Assembly (NCBI GenBank): GCA_964519895.1
Contig: CAZFLE010000007.1
Coordinates: forward strand, 56,180 to 120,179
From: CAYFPX01 sp964519895
GTDB lineage: Bacteria; Myxococcota_A; UBA796; CAJQPC01
Direction: 5' to 3'
DNA: 64,000 nt
Shown here one piece after another: positions 28,918 to 36,560 of the stretch; positions within the stretch are counted from its first letter, which is position 1; the number at the start of each line of letters is the position of its first letter. A program made the position numbers and the translations under genes. The notes below the pieces were generated by a model. That model had not been told where the DNA came from, did not search any database, and saw nothing but the letters and a program-made list of their open reading frames with translations.

Positions 28918-29111
28918 TGTCGGCGCAGGGTACCCCAGGTGCCCGGAGACCGGGGGGGCGTCACCGATTGTCACGCTCGCAAGGGCGGCTTGACGCCCTG
29001 AGACCGGGTGCGTACATGGCGGCTGCCCCGGGGAGGTCCGTGGCGGCCTGAGTCCCTCCCCACCGGGTGATTCCCGAATCCGCGGATCCCCCTCCTGACC
29101 GAGGCGATCCC

Positions 29112-30263
29112 GTGATCACCACTCTCTCCTTCTTGCTCGCTTGCGCCCCCGGCCTCGACGTGACCGTCGACGGCGACCACCTGGCCTCCACCAAGTCCAT
29201 GACCGAGGGCTCCCCCGACGCCATCGCGCTGTTGGCCTTCGTGAACGACCCGGCGACCACCTACGCCATGCTCGACGACGACGTGCCGCTGGACCGCCGC
29301 GCCGCCGGCAACATGATCCACCACCGCGACGGCGCCGACGGCGTGGCCGGCACCTCCGACGACGACCTGTTCGACAGCATCGCCGAGCTCGACGCCATCA
29401 AGTGGGTCGGCACCAGCGCCCTGGACAAGCTCTCCACTTTCGCCCAGGCCAACGGCTACGGCCTCGACGACCACGACGAGCTGGGCACCTGGGACGGCGT
29501 GACCTTCACCGTGGCCGAAGCCGCAGCTACCGTGGCCTTCGTCAACGACGCCAGCGAGACCATGCTCGACGACGAGGTCCCCCTGAACCGCCGCGCGGTC
29601 GACAGCATCCTGGATGCCCGCCCGGTGTCGTCGGTCGCCGAGCTCAGCGAGCTCTACTTCGTCGGCTACTCCGCCATGAACCTGCTGCTCGACGGCGCCT
29701 ACAACCTGGGCGACTCCAGCTGGCTCGACGAGGACGAGGAAGAAGAGGAGACCTGCGACGCCACCGTGACCGAGGTCGAGAACAGCGACGCCGCCGACTT
29801 CACCGAGCTGCTGGCCCTGTCCACCACCTCCGACGCCCCCTGGGCCGACGTGCACGCCTACCAGGCCGAGGGCTGCGACGACTGGCAAACCCCCGGCGAC
29901 AGCTTGACCCAGGCCGCCTTCGAAGCCACCTTTCCCTGGACCTGGTCCGAGATCTCCAGCTACGTCGAGCTCGGCGAGTGGACCGCAGGTGGCATCGATT
30001 TTGCCGCGATGCTGAACACGGCCCTGACCGCCATCGACGAGCACACCGCCGACGGCAGCTGGGACCCGGCCGACGCCCAGGACCTCTACGACAGCCGCGA
30101 CGAGCTGGTCGACAGCCTGCTGCTCGGCGTGGCCGAGTACCCCCACGGCTACATCGAGCAGACGATCTACGTGGACCTGATCGAGTGCAGCCAGGAGGCG
30201 GTCATCCTGCTGGACATCGAGAACGGCGAGCTGCTGGTCGTGCACGAGGAGTCCCACTGCTGA
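29112..30263 (+). CDS. Lipoprotein with duplicated helix-hairpin-helix-like domain
   Basis: 383 residues from GTG 29112 with GAGG upstream. Lipobox LLAC at about residue 10. Two related modules follow: IALLAFVNDPATTYAMLDDD with DSIAELDAIKWVGTSALDKL, and ATVAFVNDASETMLDDE with SSVAELSELYFVGYSAMNLL. The second part of each resembles an HhH hairpin (aEL...i..VG..al..L). An acidic linker (DEDEEEEE) precedes a C-terminal domain of about 150 residues rich in Asp/Trp with no recognised family. The HhH look suggests protein-protein or DNA contact outside the cell, but this is uncertain. Confidence 0.65.
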   Translation: MITTLSFLLACAPGLDVTVDGDHLASTKSMTEGSPDAIALLAFVNDPATTYAMLDDDVPLDRRAAGNMIHHRDGADGVAGTSDDDLFDSIAELDAIKWVGTSALDKLSTFAQANGYGLDDHDELGTWDGVTFTVAEAAATVAFVNDASETMLDDEVPLNRRAVDSILDARPVSSVAELSELYFVGYSAMNLLLDGAYNLGDSSWLDEDEEEEETCDATVTEVENSDAADFTELLALSTTSDAPWADVHAYQAEGCDDWQTPGDSLTQAAFEATFPWTWSEISSYVELGEWTAGGIDFAAMLNTALTAIDEHTADGSWDPADAQDLYDSRDELVDSLLLGVAEYPHGYIEQTIYVDLIECSQEAVILLDIENGELLVVHEESHC

Positions 30264-30277
30264 GATAGGCAGCAGGC

Positions 30278-31051
30278 ATGGCCCTGCTCCCGCGTCTGCA
30301 CCTGTTCGAGTTCACCGACCAGCCCTGGCTCCCTGGCCTCATCCGCCAGGGAGAGGTGGACTACCTGCAGACGCTGCTCGACAAGCTGCGGCCCTATGAC
30401 GCCCTGGTGCCAGCCCTCTCCGAGGTGCTGGCACTGTCGTTTGAGCCCCGGGTCGTCGACCTGTGTTCCGGCGCCGGAGGACCCTGGCGCACCCTCGCAC
30501 CGGCCCTGAGGGACGCCGGCACCGACTGCACCGTGCTGCTGACCGACGCCTACCCCGTCCAGCGCCCGGGCATGCCGCCCGGGGTCGCCTGGCACCCCAA
30601 GCCGGTCGACGCCTTGGCCGTCCCTCCGGAGCTGACAGGCGTGCGCACGATCTTCGAAGGCCTGCACCGCTTCCGTCCCGACCAGGCCCGGGCCCTGTTG
30701 GCCGACGCCTGCGCGGCCCAGGTGCCGATCGTTGTGGGAGAGCTCACGGTGCGCCGGCTGGGTCCCCTGTTGATCCAGGCCTTGCTCATCGCCCCGCTGG
30801 TCTGGATCGTCACGCTCTTCATCCGTCCGGTGACCTGGTGGCGCCTGCTCCTGACCTATCCCCTGCCCCTGCTGCCCCTGCTGATCACCTGGGACGGCCT
30901 GGTGTCGTCGCTGCGCACCTACACCCCAACCGAACTCCAGGAGCTGACCCAGGACCTCGATCAGGACGGCTACACCTGGCAGGTCCAGACCCTGCGCCAC
31001 AGGGGTGCCGAGCTCACCACGCTGACGGGCCGACCCGGGACCAGGGGTTGA
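30278..31051 (+). CDS. SAM methyltransferase-like protein with membrane segment
   Basis: 257 residues. VVDLCSGAGGPW near residue 58 is the SAM-binding motif I of class I methyltransferases, followed by VLLTDAYP (motif II position). At about residues 165-205 two hydrophobic stretches (LLIQALLIAPLVWIVTLFI; LLLTYPLPLLPLLI) probably embed the protein in the membrane or form a hydrophobic lid. The substrate is unknown; it could be lipid-like given the membrane segment. Starts 15 bp after the upstream stop. Confidence 0.7.
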   Translation: MALLPRLHLFEFTDQPWLPGLIRQGEVDYLQTLLDKLRPYDALVPALSEVLALSFEPRVVDLCSGAGGPWRTLAPALRDAGTDCTVLLTDAYPVQRPGMPPGVAWHPKPVDALAVPPELTGVRTIFEGLHRFRPDQARALLADACAAQVPIVVGELTVRRLGPLLIQALLIAPLVWIVTLFIRPVTWWRLLLTYPLPLLPLLITWDGLVSSLRTYTPTELQELTQDLDQDGYTWQVQTLRHRGAELTTLTGRPGTRG

Positions 31052-31119
31052 GTCCAGGCCCCTGACCGCCGACACCTGGGGTGGATCGGGGTCGGGACAC
31101 GCCAGGACGGCACAGCCGC

Positions 31120-31587
31120 ATGCAAGCACCTTGGCTCAAGCTCACAGTCGTCGTGGCGCTGGGCGGACTGCCTCTGGGCGCTGTCGGCGCAAGGGCGTCG
31201 CTCCAGCTCGACGACCACGACGCCCTCAACGACCTGCCGCTGCCCGGGGCGCAAACCGCCACCATCCGCGACGACCTGGCGGTGTCCACACCCAGGACCC
31301 GCGCAGAGGTCGAGAGCTACGCGGCGGGCTCGCTGGCCGCGTGTCCCCAGACCGACGACGAGTCCCTGGCGCGCCACTACGCAGCGGCCTTCAACGCAGC
31401 CGCAGCCTTTGCCAGCCTGCCGGACCACGCCCACGTGGTCCGAAGTCGGGCCACGCTGTGGGGCGCGGAGCTGGGCGAGCTGGTCTGGGTCAGCGTGCCG
31501 GACACCCACGCCATCGCACCGCTCGACCTCAGCCCCAGGCTCTTGGTGGCGGGGATCGGCGGCGATGTGTCCGCCAACCTGCGCTGA
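31120..31587 (+). CDS. Secreted hypothetical protein
   Basis: 155 residues from ATG 31120, chosen because a signal peptide follows directly (LKLTVVVALGGLPLGAVGARA); a GTG at 31081 would bury it. The mature part is helical with two Cys-poor stretches and no recognised motif (RHYAAAFNAAAAFASLPDHAHVV region). The function is unknown. Confidence 0.55.
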   Translation: MQAPWLKLTVVVALGGLPLGAVGARASLQLDDHDALNDLPLPGAQTATIRDDLAVSTPRTRAEVESYAAGSLAACPQTDDESLARHYAAAFNAAAAFASLPDHAHVVRSRATLWGAELGELVWVSVPDTHAIAPLDLSPRLLVAGIGGDVSANLR

Positions 31588-31620
31588 TCAGATGCCCCTC
31601 GGCGGTTGTACCATCCCCAC

Positions 31621-31893
31621 ATGCCCCGACGCGCTCTGCACGATGCTCTCAACGCCCTGGAGCACGCCCTGGCGGACCCCCAGGACCTGGATCTCGCCGA
31701 TCGCCGCAAGCTGCTGCACCTACAGTCGGACATCGAACGGGCCCTCGAGGCGACCGAGGAGCTCGAGGGCGACACCGGCGACGAGGTCGTGGAACAAGCG
31801 CAGGACCTGTTGCGCCGCTTCGAGGCGGATCACCCGGTGTTGACCACCGTGCTGGGACGCCTGGCAGACGCGCTGTCCGCGATGGGGATCTGA
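31621..31893 (+). CDS. DUF4404-like small coiled protein
   Basis: 90 residues from ATG 31621; a TTG at 31606 would add five residues. The sequence is almost entirely helical (LHDALNALEHALADPQDLD; LLHLQSDIERALEATEEL; LLRRFEADHPVLTTVLGRLADALSAMGI) and fits the DUF4404 family of short helical proteins. The function is unknown. Confidence 0.65.
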   Translation: MPRRALHDALNALEHALADPQDLDLADRRKLLHLQSDIERALEATEELEGDTGDEVVEQAQDLLRRFEADHPVLTTVLGRLADALSAMGI

Positions 31894-31903
31894 TCCGGGT
31901 TGC

Positions 31904-32668
31904 TCAGGCTTCGGGCACCAGCCCGGCGGAGCCTTTCTCCAGCTGGCCATTGATGAAGCCGGGGGCGATCCGGGACATCCAGTGGAGCTGGTTGGCCTGG
32001 CCCGGCCGGATCTCCGCGGCGCCGGACTTGAGCGCGGGAATGCTGGCGGCCAGCAGCTCGTCCAGGGTCAGCATCTTGAAGTCGCCGTCATCGGGAATGT
32101 CCGCGGTCAGGTCGGTCTTGACCGCGGGCGGCATGAGCTCGACCACCTCGACCTTGCCCTTGAGCTGCTGCCGCAGGCTCAAGGTGTAGCTGTGGAGCGC
32201 GGCCTTGGTCGCGCAGTAGATCGGGGCGCACTGCAGCGGCACGAAGGCCAGGCCCGAGGACACGTTGATGATAGTGCCGTTGTTGGCGGTGAGCTGGTCC
32301 ACGAGCACCGAGACCGTGCGGATCGGGCCCGCCACGTTGATGTCGAGCTCCCGCGTCAGCTCGACCAGGTCGTCGCTGGCGCTGGTCAGGTTCCGGTAGA
32401 TGAACACGCCGGCGTTGTTGAACAGCACGTCGAGCTTGGGAAAGTCGGCCTTCATGCGCGCACCGAGCGCCCGGACCGCGTCCGGGTCCGCAGCGTCACA
32501 CTGGATGCCGTGACTCCCGTCCATCGACGCCACCGCAGCGTCCAGCTTGGCCTGGTTCCGCCCGGTGATGATCACCGTGTTGCCTTGCTCGTGGAAGGTG
32601 CGGGCAAAAGCCAGGCCGATCCCGGCGCTGCCGCCGGTGATGAGGATGGTGCGTCCGGTGAGGTTCAT
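31904..32668 (-). CDS. Short-chain dehydrogenase/reductase (DltE-like)
   Basis: 254 residues. It has the cofactor motif TGGSAGIG near residues 11-18, NNAG near 85, catalytic Ser in INVSSG and YCATK (Tyr-x3-Lys), all expected for a classical SDR using NAD(P)H. The substrate is not predictable. It is divergent from an HxlR regulator across a perfect operator, a common arrangement in which the regulator controls a small oxidoreductase in response to electrophiles or similar stress. Confidence 0.9.
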   Translation of the reverse strand: MNLTGRTILITGGSAGIGLAFARTFHEQGNTVIITGRNQAKLDAAVASMDGSHGIQCDAADPDAVRALGARMKADFPKLDVLFNNAGVFIYRNLTSASDDLVELTRELDINVAGPIRTVSVLVDQLTANNGTIINVSSGLAFVPLQCAPIYCATKAALHSYTLSLRQQLKGKVEVVELMPPAVKTDLTADIPDDGDFKMLTLDELLAASIPALKSGAAEIRPGQANQLHWMSRIAPGFINGQLEKGSAGLVPEA

Positions 32669-32691
32669 GTGGTCGTCCAGAGAGAGGGTGG

Positions 32692-32712
32692 TTACTTGCA
32701 ATTCGCAAGTAA
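32692..32712. promoter_or_regulatory. Perfect inverted-repeat operator of the HxlR regulator
   Basis: TTACTTGC-AATTC-GCAAGTAA: two perfect 8-base arms around a 5-base spacer, centred between the SDR start (32668) and the HxlR start (32735). Its size and position fit the dimer binding site of an HxlR/DUF24 winged-helix regulator controlling both genes. Confidence 0.75.
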
Positions 32713-32734
32713 TCATCCCCTGCGCCAGCGACAA

Positions 32735-33142
32735 GTGAAAAACCCCGGTCCCCGCTCCACCTGCCCCATCGGCACCAGCCTCGACCTGCTCGGCGATCGC
32801 TGGACCCTGCTCGTGATGCGGGACCTGTTGCTGGCCGGACGCACGCGCTTCGGCGAGCTGGGTGCATCCGAGAGCATCGCCACCAACGTCTTGTCCGAGC
32901 GGCTCCGGCGCCTGGAGGGCGCGGGCGTGGTCACCAAGCACCGGGATCCGAACGACGGCCGGCGCTTCGTGTACCGGGCCACGCCTCGTGGTGCTGACCT
33001 GATCCCGCTGCTGCTCGAGCTCGGCTGCTGGGGAGCGTCCCACACGCCCGCTGGCACGGCCCACCCCGAGCTGATCGAACAGGCACGGCACGACCGCGAC
33101 ACCCTCGTCGCCACCCTGCGGGCCCGAGCCCTGGCCTCCTGA
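32735..33142 (+). CDS. HxlR-family transcriptional regulator
   Basis: 135 residues from GTG 32735. CPIGTSLDLLGDRWTLLVMRDLL is the HxlR N-terminal Cys and first helix, RFGELGASESIATNVLSERL the recognition region and RFVYRATPRGADLIPLL the wing and dimer helix. The conserved N-terminal Cys (residue about 10) is the thiol-redox sensor in several family members. It lies next to the operator at 32692-32712, indicating autoregulation and control of the divergent SDR gene. Confidence 0.9.
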   Translation: MKNPGPRSTCPIGTSLDLLGDRWTLLVMRDLLLAGRTRFGELGASESIATNVLSERLRRLEGAGVVTKHRDPNDGRRFVYRATPRGADLIPLLLELGCWGASHTPAGTAHPELIEQARHDRDTLVATLRARALAS

Positions 33143-33157
33143 CCGTCCGGCTGCAGA

Positions 33158-34687
33158 TCAGAACTGCTCGGCCCGCTCCCGCAGATCCCACACCGCCCCG
33201 GTCTCCGTCTCCCGCTGCGGCGGTCCGAACAGCGCCTGGACCGCCAGGACGTGACCTGGGCGGGCCACGATCACCTCGATGCCCCCGTACTTGCGCAGCT
33301 CGAACCGGGCCTCCTCGGGATCGACAGGCTCACCGCGCAGGCCGGCCTCGAAGGCCCGGAACGGCGTGCCCGGCCGGTTCGGGTCCACCGGGATCGGCCG
33401 GCCATGGGCCCGCTGCTCGTACAGGGGCCGCTGGAAGTGCACCCCGGGTCCGGCGATGGGAACCGTCAGCACGCCGCCTTCGCCAGGGGGCAGCTCGTGG
33501 AAGACCTGGGGCACCGCGGCGGGGGTGGTGGGCAGCGGCAGGCCCAGTGGCGACAGGATCGCCAGCTCCATGACCACCAGCCCCAGGACCGTCAGGCGCG
33601 CCGTCCGCCCCAGCCGGGCCGCCCCCCGGGCCGCCAGCACGGCGAGAGCCAGCTGTCCGACCAGCATGGCCCGGGCGTGGTGGTTGACCAGGTCGCCGAA
33701 GGGCAGCAGGTCGAGCAACCACCCCCCGGGCCCAGGCAGGCCCAGGGGCTGTCCGGCCAGGGTCAGGCGCGCCCCAGAGGCGGCCAGGATGCCGAGGCCC
33801 AGCAGCGCCCACCAGCGACTGCGGCCACCCCGGAGCGCCAGCAGCAGCGGGAACCAGCCCAGGTAGACCGGGTGCAGGCGGACCAGGTCCCCGTCCAGGA
33901 GCGGCGCTGGACCGGGCACCACGAACGAGGCCAGGTCGGCCTGGCGCCACGGATTCACCTGCCACAGGGGCTCCACCAGCTCAGGGGGCGTGCCGTGGCT
34001 GTGCCCGTCCCCGCCGAGCCGGTCCCCCTGCATGAGCCCGGCCGGCAGCACCAGCAAGAGCGCCAGCGCGGCGGCGCCGATGATCGGGCCTCGTCGCGCC
34101 GGCTCTCGCAGGTCCGGCAGGCAGATCACCACCGCCGCCAGCGCCCCGAACCAGGCCAACACCAGGCCGCACCACGCCGCCAGGCCCAGCAGCGCCCCGC
34201 CCGCCAGGACCCGGCGGGGCGTGGGACCCCGCAACAGGGCCAGGGCCAGGGCGATCAAGCCCAGCCCCGCGTCTTCGGTCAGCCCCGACGCCATCGAGCC
34301 CAGGAAGATCGGTCCCAGGGCCAGCACCGCGCCCCCGACCCACGGATCGCCGTCCCAGCGCCGCGCCAGGGTGGCGCCCCCGACAAAGGCCAGGGCCACC
34401 CCGCCCAGGACCACCAGGTTCCAGGCCCAGGCCCAGCCGACCAGGCGCCCCAGCAGCGCGGCCAAAGCGGTGGTCAGCGGATCGATCACCGGCCAGGCGT
34501 CGGTGCCTCGGGCCAGGTCGGTGCCTGCGGGCCAGCCAGGCAAGGCGACCCCGTGCCACCACTGGACCCACGCGTGGCCGAAGACCTCGCCCCCCGGCCA
34601 AGCCAGGAGCGACGGTTCCTCTGCGGTCCACAGGGAGCCCCCCACCAGGACCACCGCCGCCAAGGCACCCAGGATCAGGCCGCGCAC
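33158..34687 (-). CDS. Multi-spanning membrane protein, GT-C glycosyltransferase-like
   Basis: 509 residues, GTG start. About ten hydrophobic helices (for example LILGALAAVVLVGGSLW, WNLVVLGGVALAFVGGATLA, AVVICLPDL after another helix) with a soluble C-terminal part of about 120 residues ending GAVWDLRERAEQF. An early acidic loop (EEPSLLAWPGGEVFGH) stands where GT-C polyprenyl-linked transferases have their metal site. The start is only 21 bp from the divergent gene 34709, which has a similar layout; the two may be distant paralogues. Confidence 0.6.
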   Translation of the reverse strand: MRGLILGALAAVVLVGGSLWTAEEPSLLAWPGGEVFGHAWVQWWHGVALPGWPAGTDLARGTDAWPVIDPLTTALAALLGRLVGWAWAWNLVVLGGVALAFVGGATLARRWDGDPWVGGAVLALGPIFLGSMASGLTEDAGLGLIALALALLRGPTPRRVLAGGALLGLAAWCGLVLAWFGALAAVVICLPDLREPARRGPIIGAAALALLLVLPAGLMQGDRLGGDGHSHGTPPELVEPLWQVNPWRQADLASFVVPGPAPLLDGDLVRLHPVYLGWFPLLLALRGGRSRWWALLGLGILAASGARLTLAGQPLGLPGPGGWLLDLLPFGDLVNHHARAMLVGQLALAVLAARGAARLGRTARLTVLGLVVMELAILSPLGLPLPTTPAAVPQVFHELPPGEGGVLTVPIAGPGVHFQRPLYEQRAHGRPIPVDPNRPGTPFRAFEAGLRGEPVDPEEARFELRKYGGIEVIVARPGHVLAVQALFGPPQRETETGAVWDLRERAEQF

Positions 34688-34708
34688 CCCCGCAGTCTAC
34701 AGTTGGCC

Positions 34709-36538
34709 ATGGACCGCCCCGCCATCCCCTGGGTCGTCGCCGCGATCCTGGCGGCTGCGTTCGCGGTTCGTGCGGCCGGCCCGGTGGCCTTTGATCCGGC
34801 GGGTCACACCCTGGGCAACTGGCACCACCCGGACTGCCTGGGCAACCACTGGCTGCTGGTCTGGGTCGCCGAGCGACTGGGCAGCGGCGAGTCGATCCTG
34901 TTCAACGACCGCTACTACTTCCCCTTCGGCGACGCCCCCTGGCTGGCGGGCAACGGGAGCGAAGGCTTCCTCTACGCCCCGTTCCACTGGCTCTGGGGCT
35001 GGCCCACCGCGGTGGGCATCTACGGGCTGGTGATCCTGTGGTGGAACGGCTTCGCCGGCTACCTGTTGGGACGGGCAGGGGGCGCCGGGCCCTGGGGCTC
35101 CCTGGTGGTGCTCGCTGCGACGGGACTCAGCGTCTACGTGATGCAGGAGCTCAACGCCGGCCGCTTCTCCCAGGCCGACATCGGCTTCTGGCTCGCGGCC
35201 CTGGCCGCCTACCTGGCCCTGCTGGAGCGGCCCAGCTGGGGCGGGGCGATCCTCTGTGGCACCTTGGTGGCCGCCAGCTCGGCGCTGTACTGGTACCACG
35301 GCGTGTTCTTCGGCCTGGCGGCCGCCGTGCTGACCCTGACGCGGCTCCCGGCCGTGCCCTGGCGCCACGTGGCGCTGGCCGCAGCCGTGAGCCTGGCCTG
35401 GGTCGGGCCCTTGCTCGCCGTCTTCCTGGAGAACTGGGCCCAGGTGCCCGGCACCGAGGACCTGACCTGGCCTCGGGACATGCCGGCGCTGGACGCGGCC
35501 GCGCTGGGCTGGCCCCTGGCGGTCCGAGAGGGCGAGCACCGTGGCCAGGCGACGGCGGCGGTCGTCCTGGCCCTGGCGGCCTGGACCCTGATCAGGCTGG
35601 CCCGGGGACGCTCGGAGAATGCCCGGCTGGAGCTGGGGCTGGCCGGCGTCGCGCTGTTGGGCTGGCTGCTGGCCCTGGGCACGGCCACGCCGCTCTATGA
35701 GGGCCTCTACGGCCTGCACGCCACCCTGCGCCGCTTCTGGTGGCCCTACCGCCACGTGCTGATCTTCCAGGCCGCCACGGCGCTCCTCGCTGCCCGGGCT
35801 CTGGGAAGCCTGCCGGGCCCCCGGCCGGTGGCAGCGCTGGCGGTCGTCGGCCTGGTGCCCCTGTGCCTGCTCGTCCAGAAGGACCCGATCCACCTCCACT
35901 ACACCCGCGTCATGCCGTCGACGTTCCACACCCAGCTCGCCGATCAGCCCGGCGACGTGCTCCTGGGGCTGCCCTTCAGCCCCCAGGTCTCCAACAGCCA
36001 GCTGCCGCTCATCTACCAGCTCTGGCACGGCAAGAAGATGATCAACGGCCACGCGCCCTGGGTCCGGCGGGTCCGACCGGCGGCGTGGGATGCCCAGCTG
36101 GCGGACAACTCGTTCCTGGCCGCTCTGGCAGCGTACGAGCGAGGAGACACCAACGACGGCACCCTGACCTTCCAGGGCTCTGACCTCGACGCCCTTCGAG
36201 ACCAGGGCCTGGCCCTGATCTGGCTCGATCGGGAGCTCTTCCCCGTGCGGCTGTCCGACGCCTGGACCGGTCTCCAGGTCGTCTTGACCGGCCTGTTCGG
36301 CGAGCCGGTGCTCGCCGAGGGCGACCGCGCCGCTTGGGCGACCGCGCGCTGGAACGGCCAGACCGGCGTGCCCGCACCGGTCTGGACGTGGCCGGACCGG
36401 CTCCGTCACGGCGGGCAGGACACGCCGCTGATGTCCCGCCTGCCGACCAACAGCTTCCTCCAGGCCGGCATGGTCGCCGACCGTGGACCCCCGCCAGAAG
36501 CCCGAGAGGCCCCGGACCCGGTCAAGCCAGCGAATTAG
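34709..36538 (+). CDS. Multi-spanning membrane protein, GT-C/YfhO-like
   Basis: 609 residues. Around ten transmembrane helices from the start (IPWVVAAILAAAFAVRA) with a large first periplasmic loop (NWHHPDCLGNHWLLVW ... NDRYYFPFGDAPWL) and a C-terminal periplasmic part with GDVLLGLPFSPQVSNSQLPL. The topology resembles membrane glycosyltransferases of the YfhO/GT-C type; the donor and acceptor are unknown. Upstream of the ATG the frame is open for a long way but has no conserved features. Confidence 0.6.
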   Translation: MDRPAIPWVVAAILAAAFAVRAAGPVAFDPAGHTLGNWHHPDCLGNHWLLVWVAERLGSGESILFNDRYYFPFGDAPWLAGNGSEGFLYAPFHWLWGWPTAVGIYGLVILWWNGFAGYLLGRAGGAGPWGSLVVLAATGLSVYVMQELNAGRFSQADIGFWLAALAAYLALLERPSWGGAILCGTLVAASSALYWYHGVFFGLAAAVLTLTRLPAVPWRHVALAAAVSLAWVGPLLAVFLENWAQVPGTEDLTWPRDMPALDAAALGWPLAVREGEHRGQATAAVVLALAAWTLIRLARGRSENARLELGLAGVALLGWLLALGTATPLYEGLYGLHATLRRFWWPYRHVLIFQAATALLAARALGSLPGPRPVAALAVVGLVPLCLLVQKDPIHLHYTRVMPSTFHTQLADQPGDVLLGLPFSPQVSNSQLPLIYQLWHGKKMINGHAPWVRRVRPAAWDAQLADNSFLAALAAYERGDTNDGTLTFQGSDLDALRDQGLALIWLDRELFPVRLSDAWTGLQVVLTGLFGEPVLAEGDRAAWATARWNGQTGVPAPVWTWPDRLRHGGQDTPLMSRLPTNSFLQAGMVADRGPPPEAREAPDPVKPAN

Positions 36539-36560
36539 TGGGCCTCCAGACGGAGTCCGC

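Noticed and set aside
33251..34708. N-terminal extension of the membrane protein at 34709
   Set aside because: Low-complexity Gln/Arg/Pro text antisense to the divergent membrane gene; the hydrophobic protein begins at ATG 34709.
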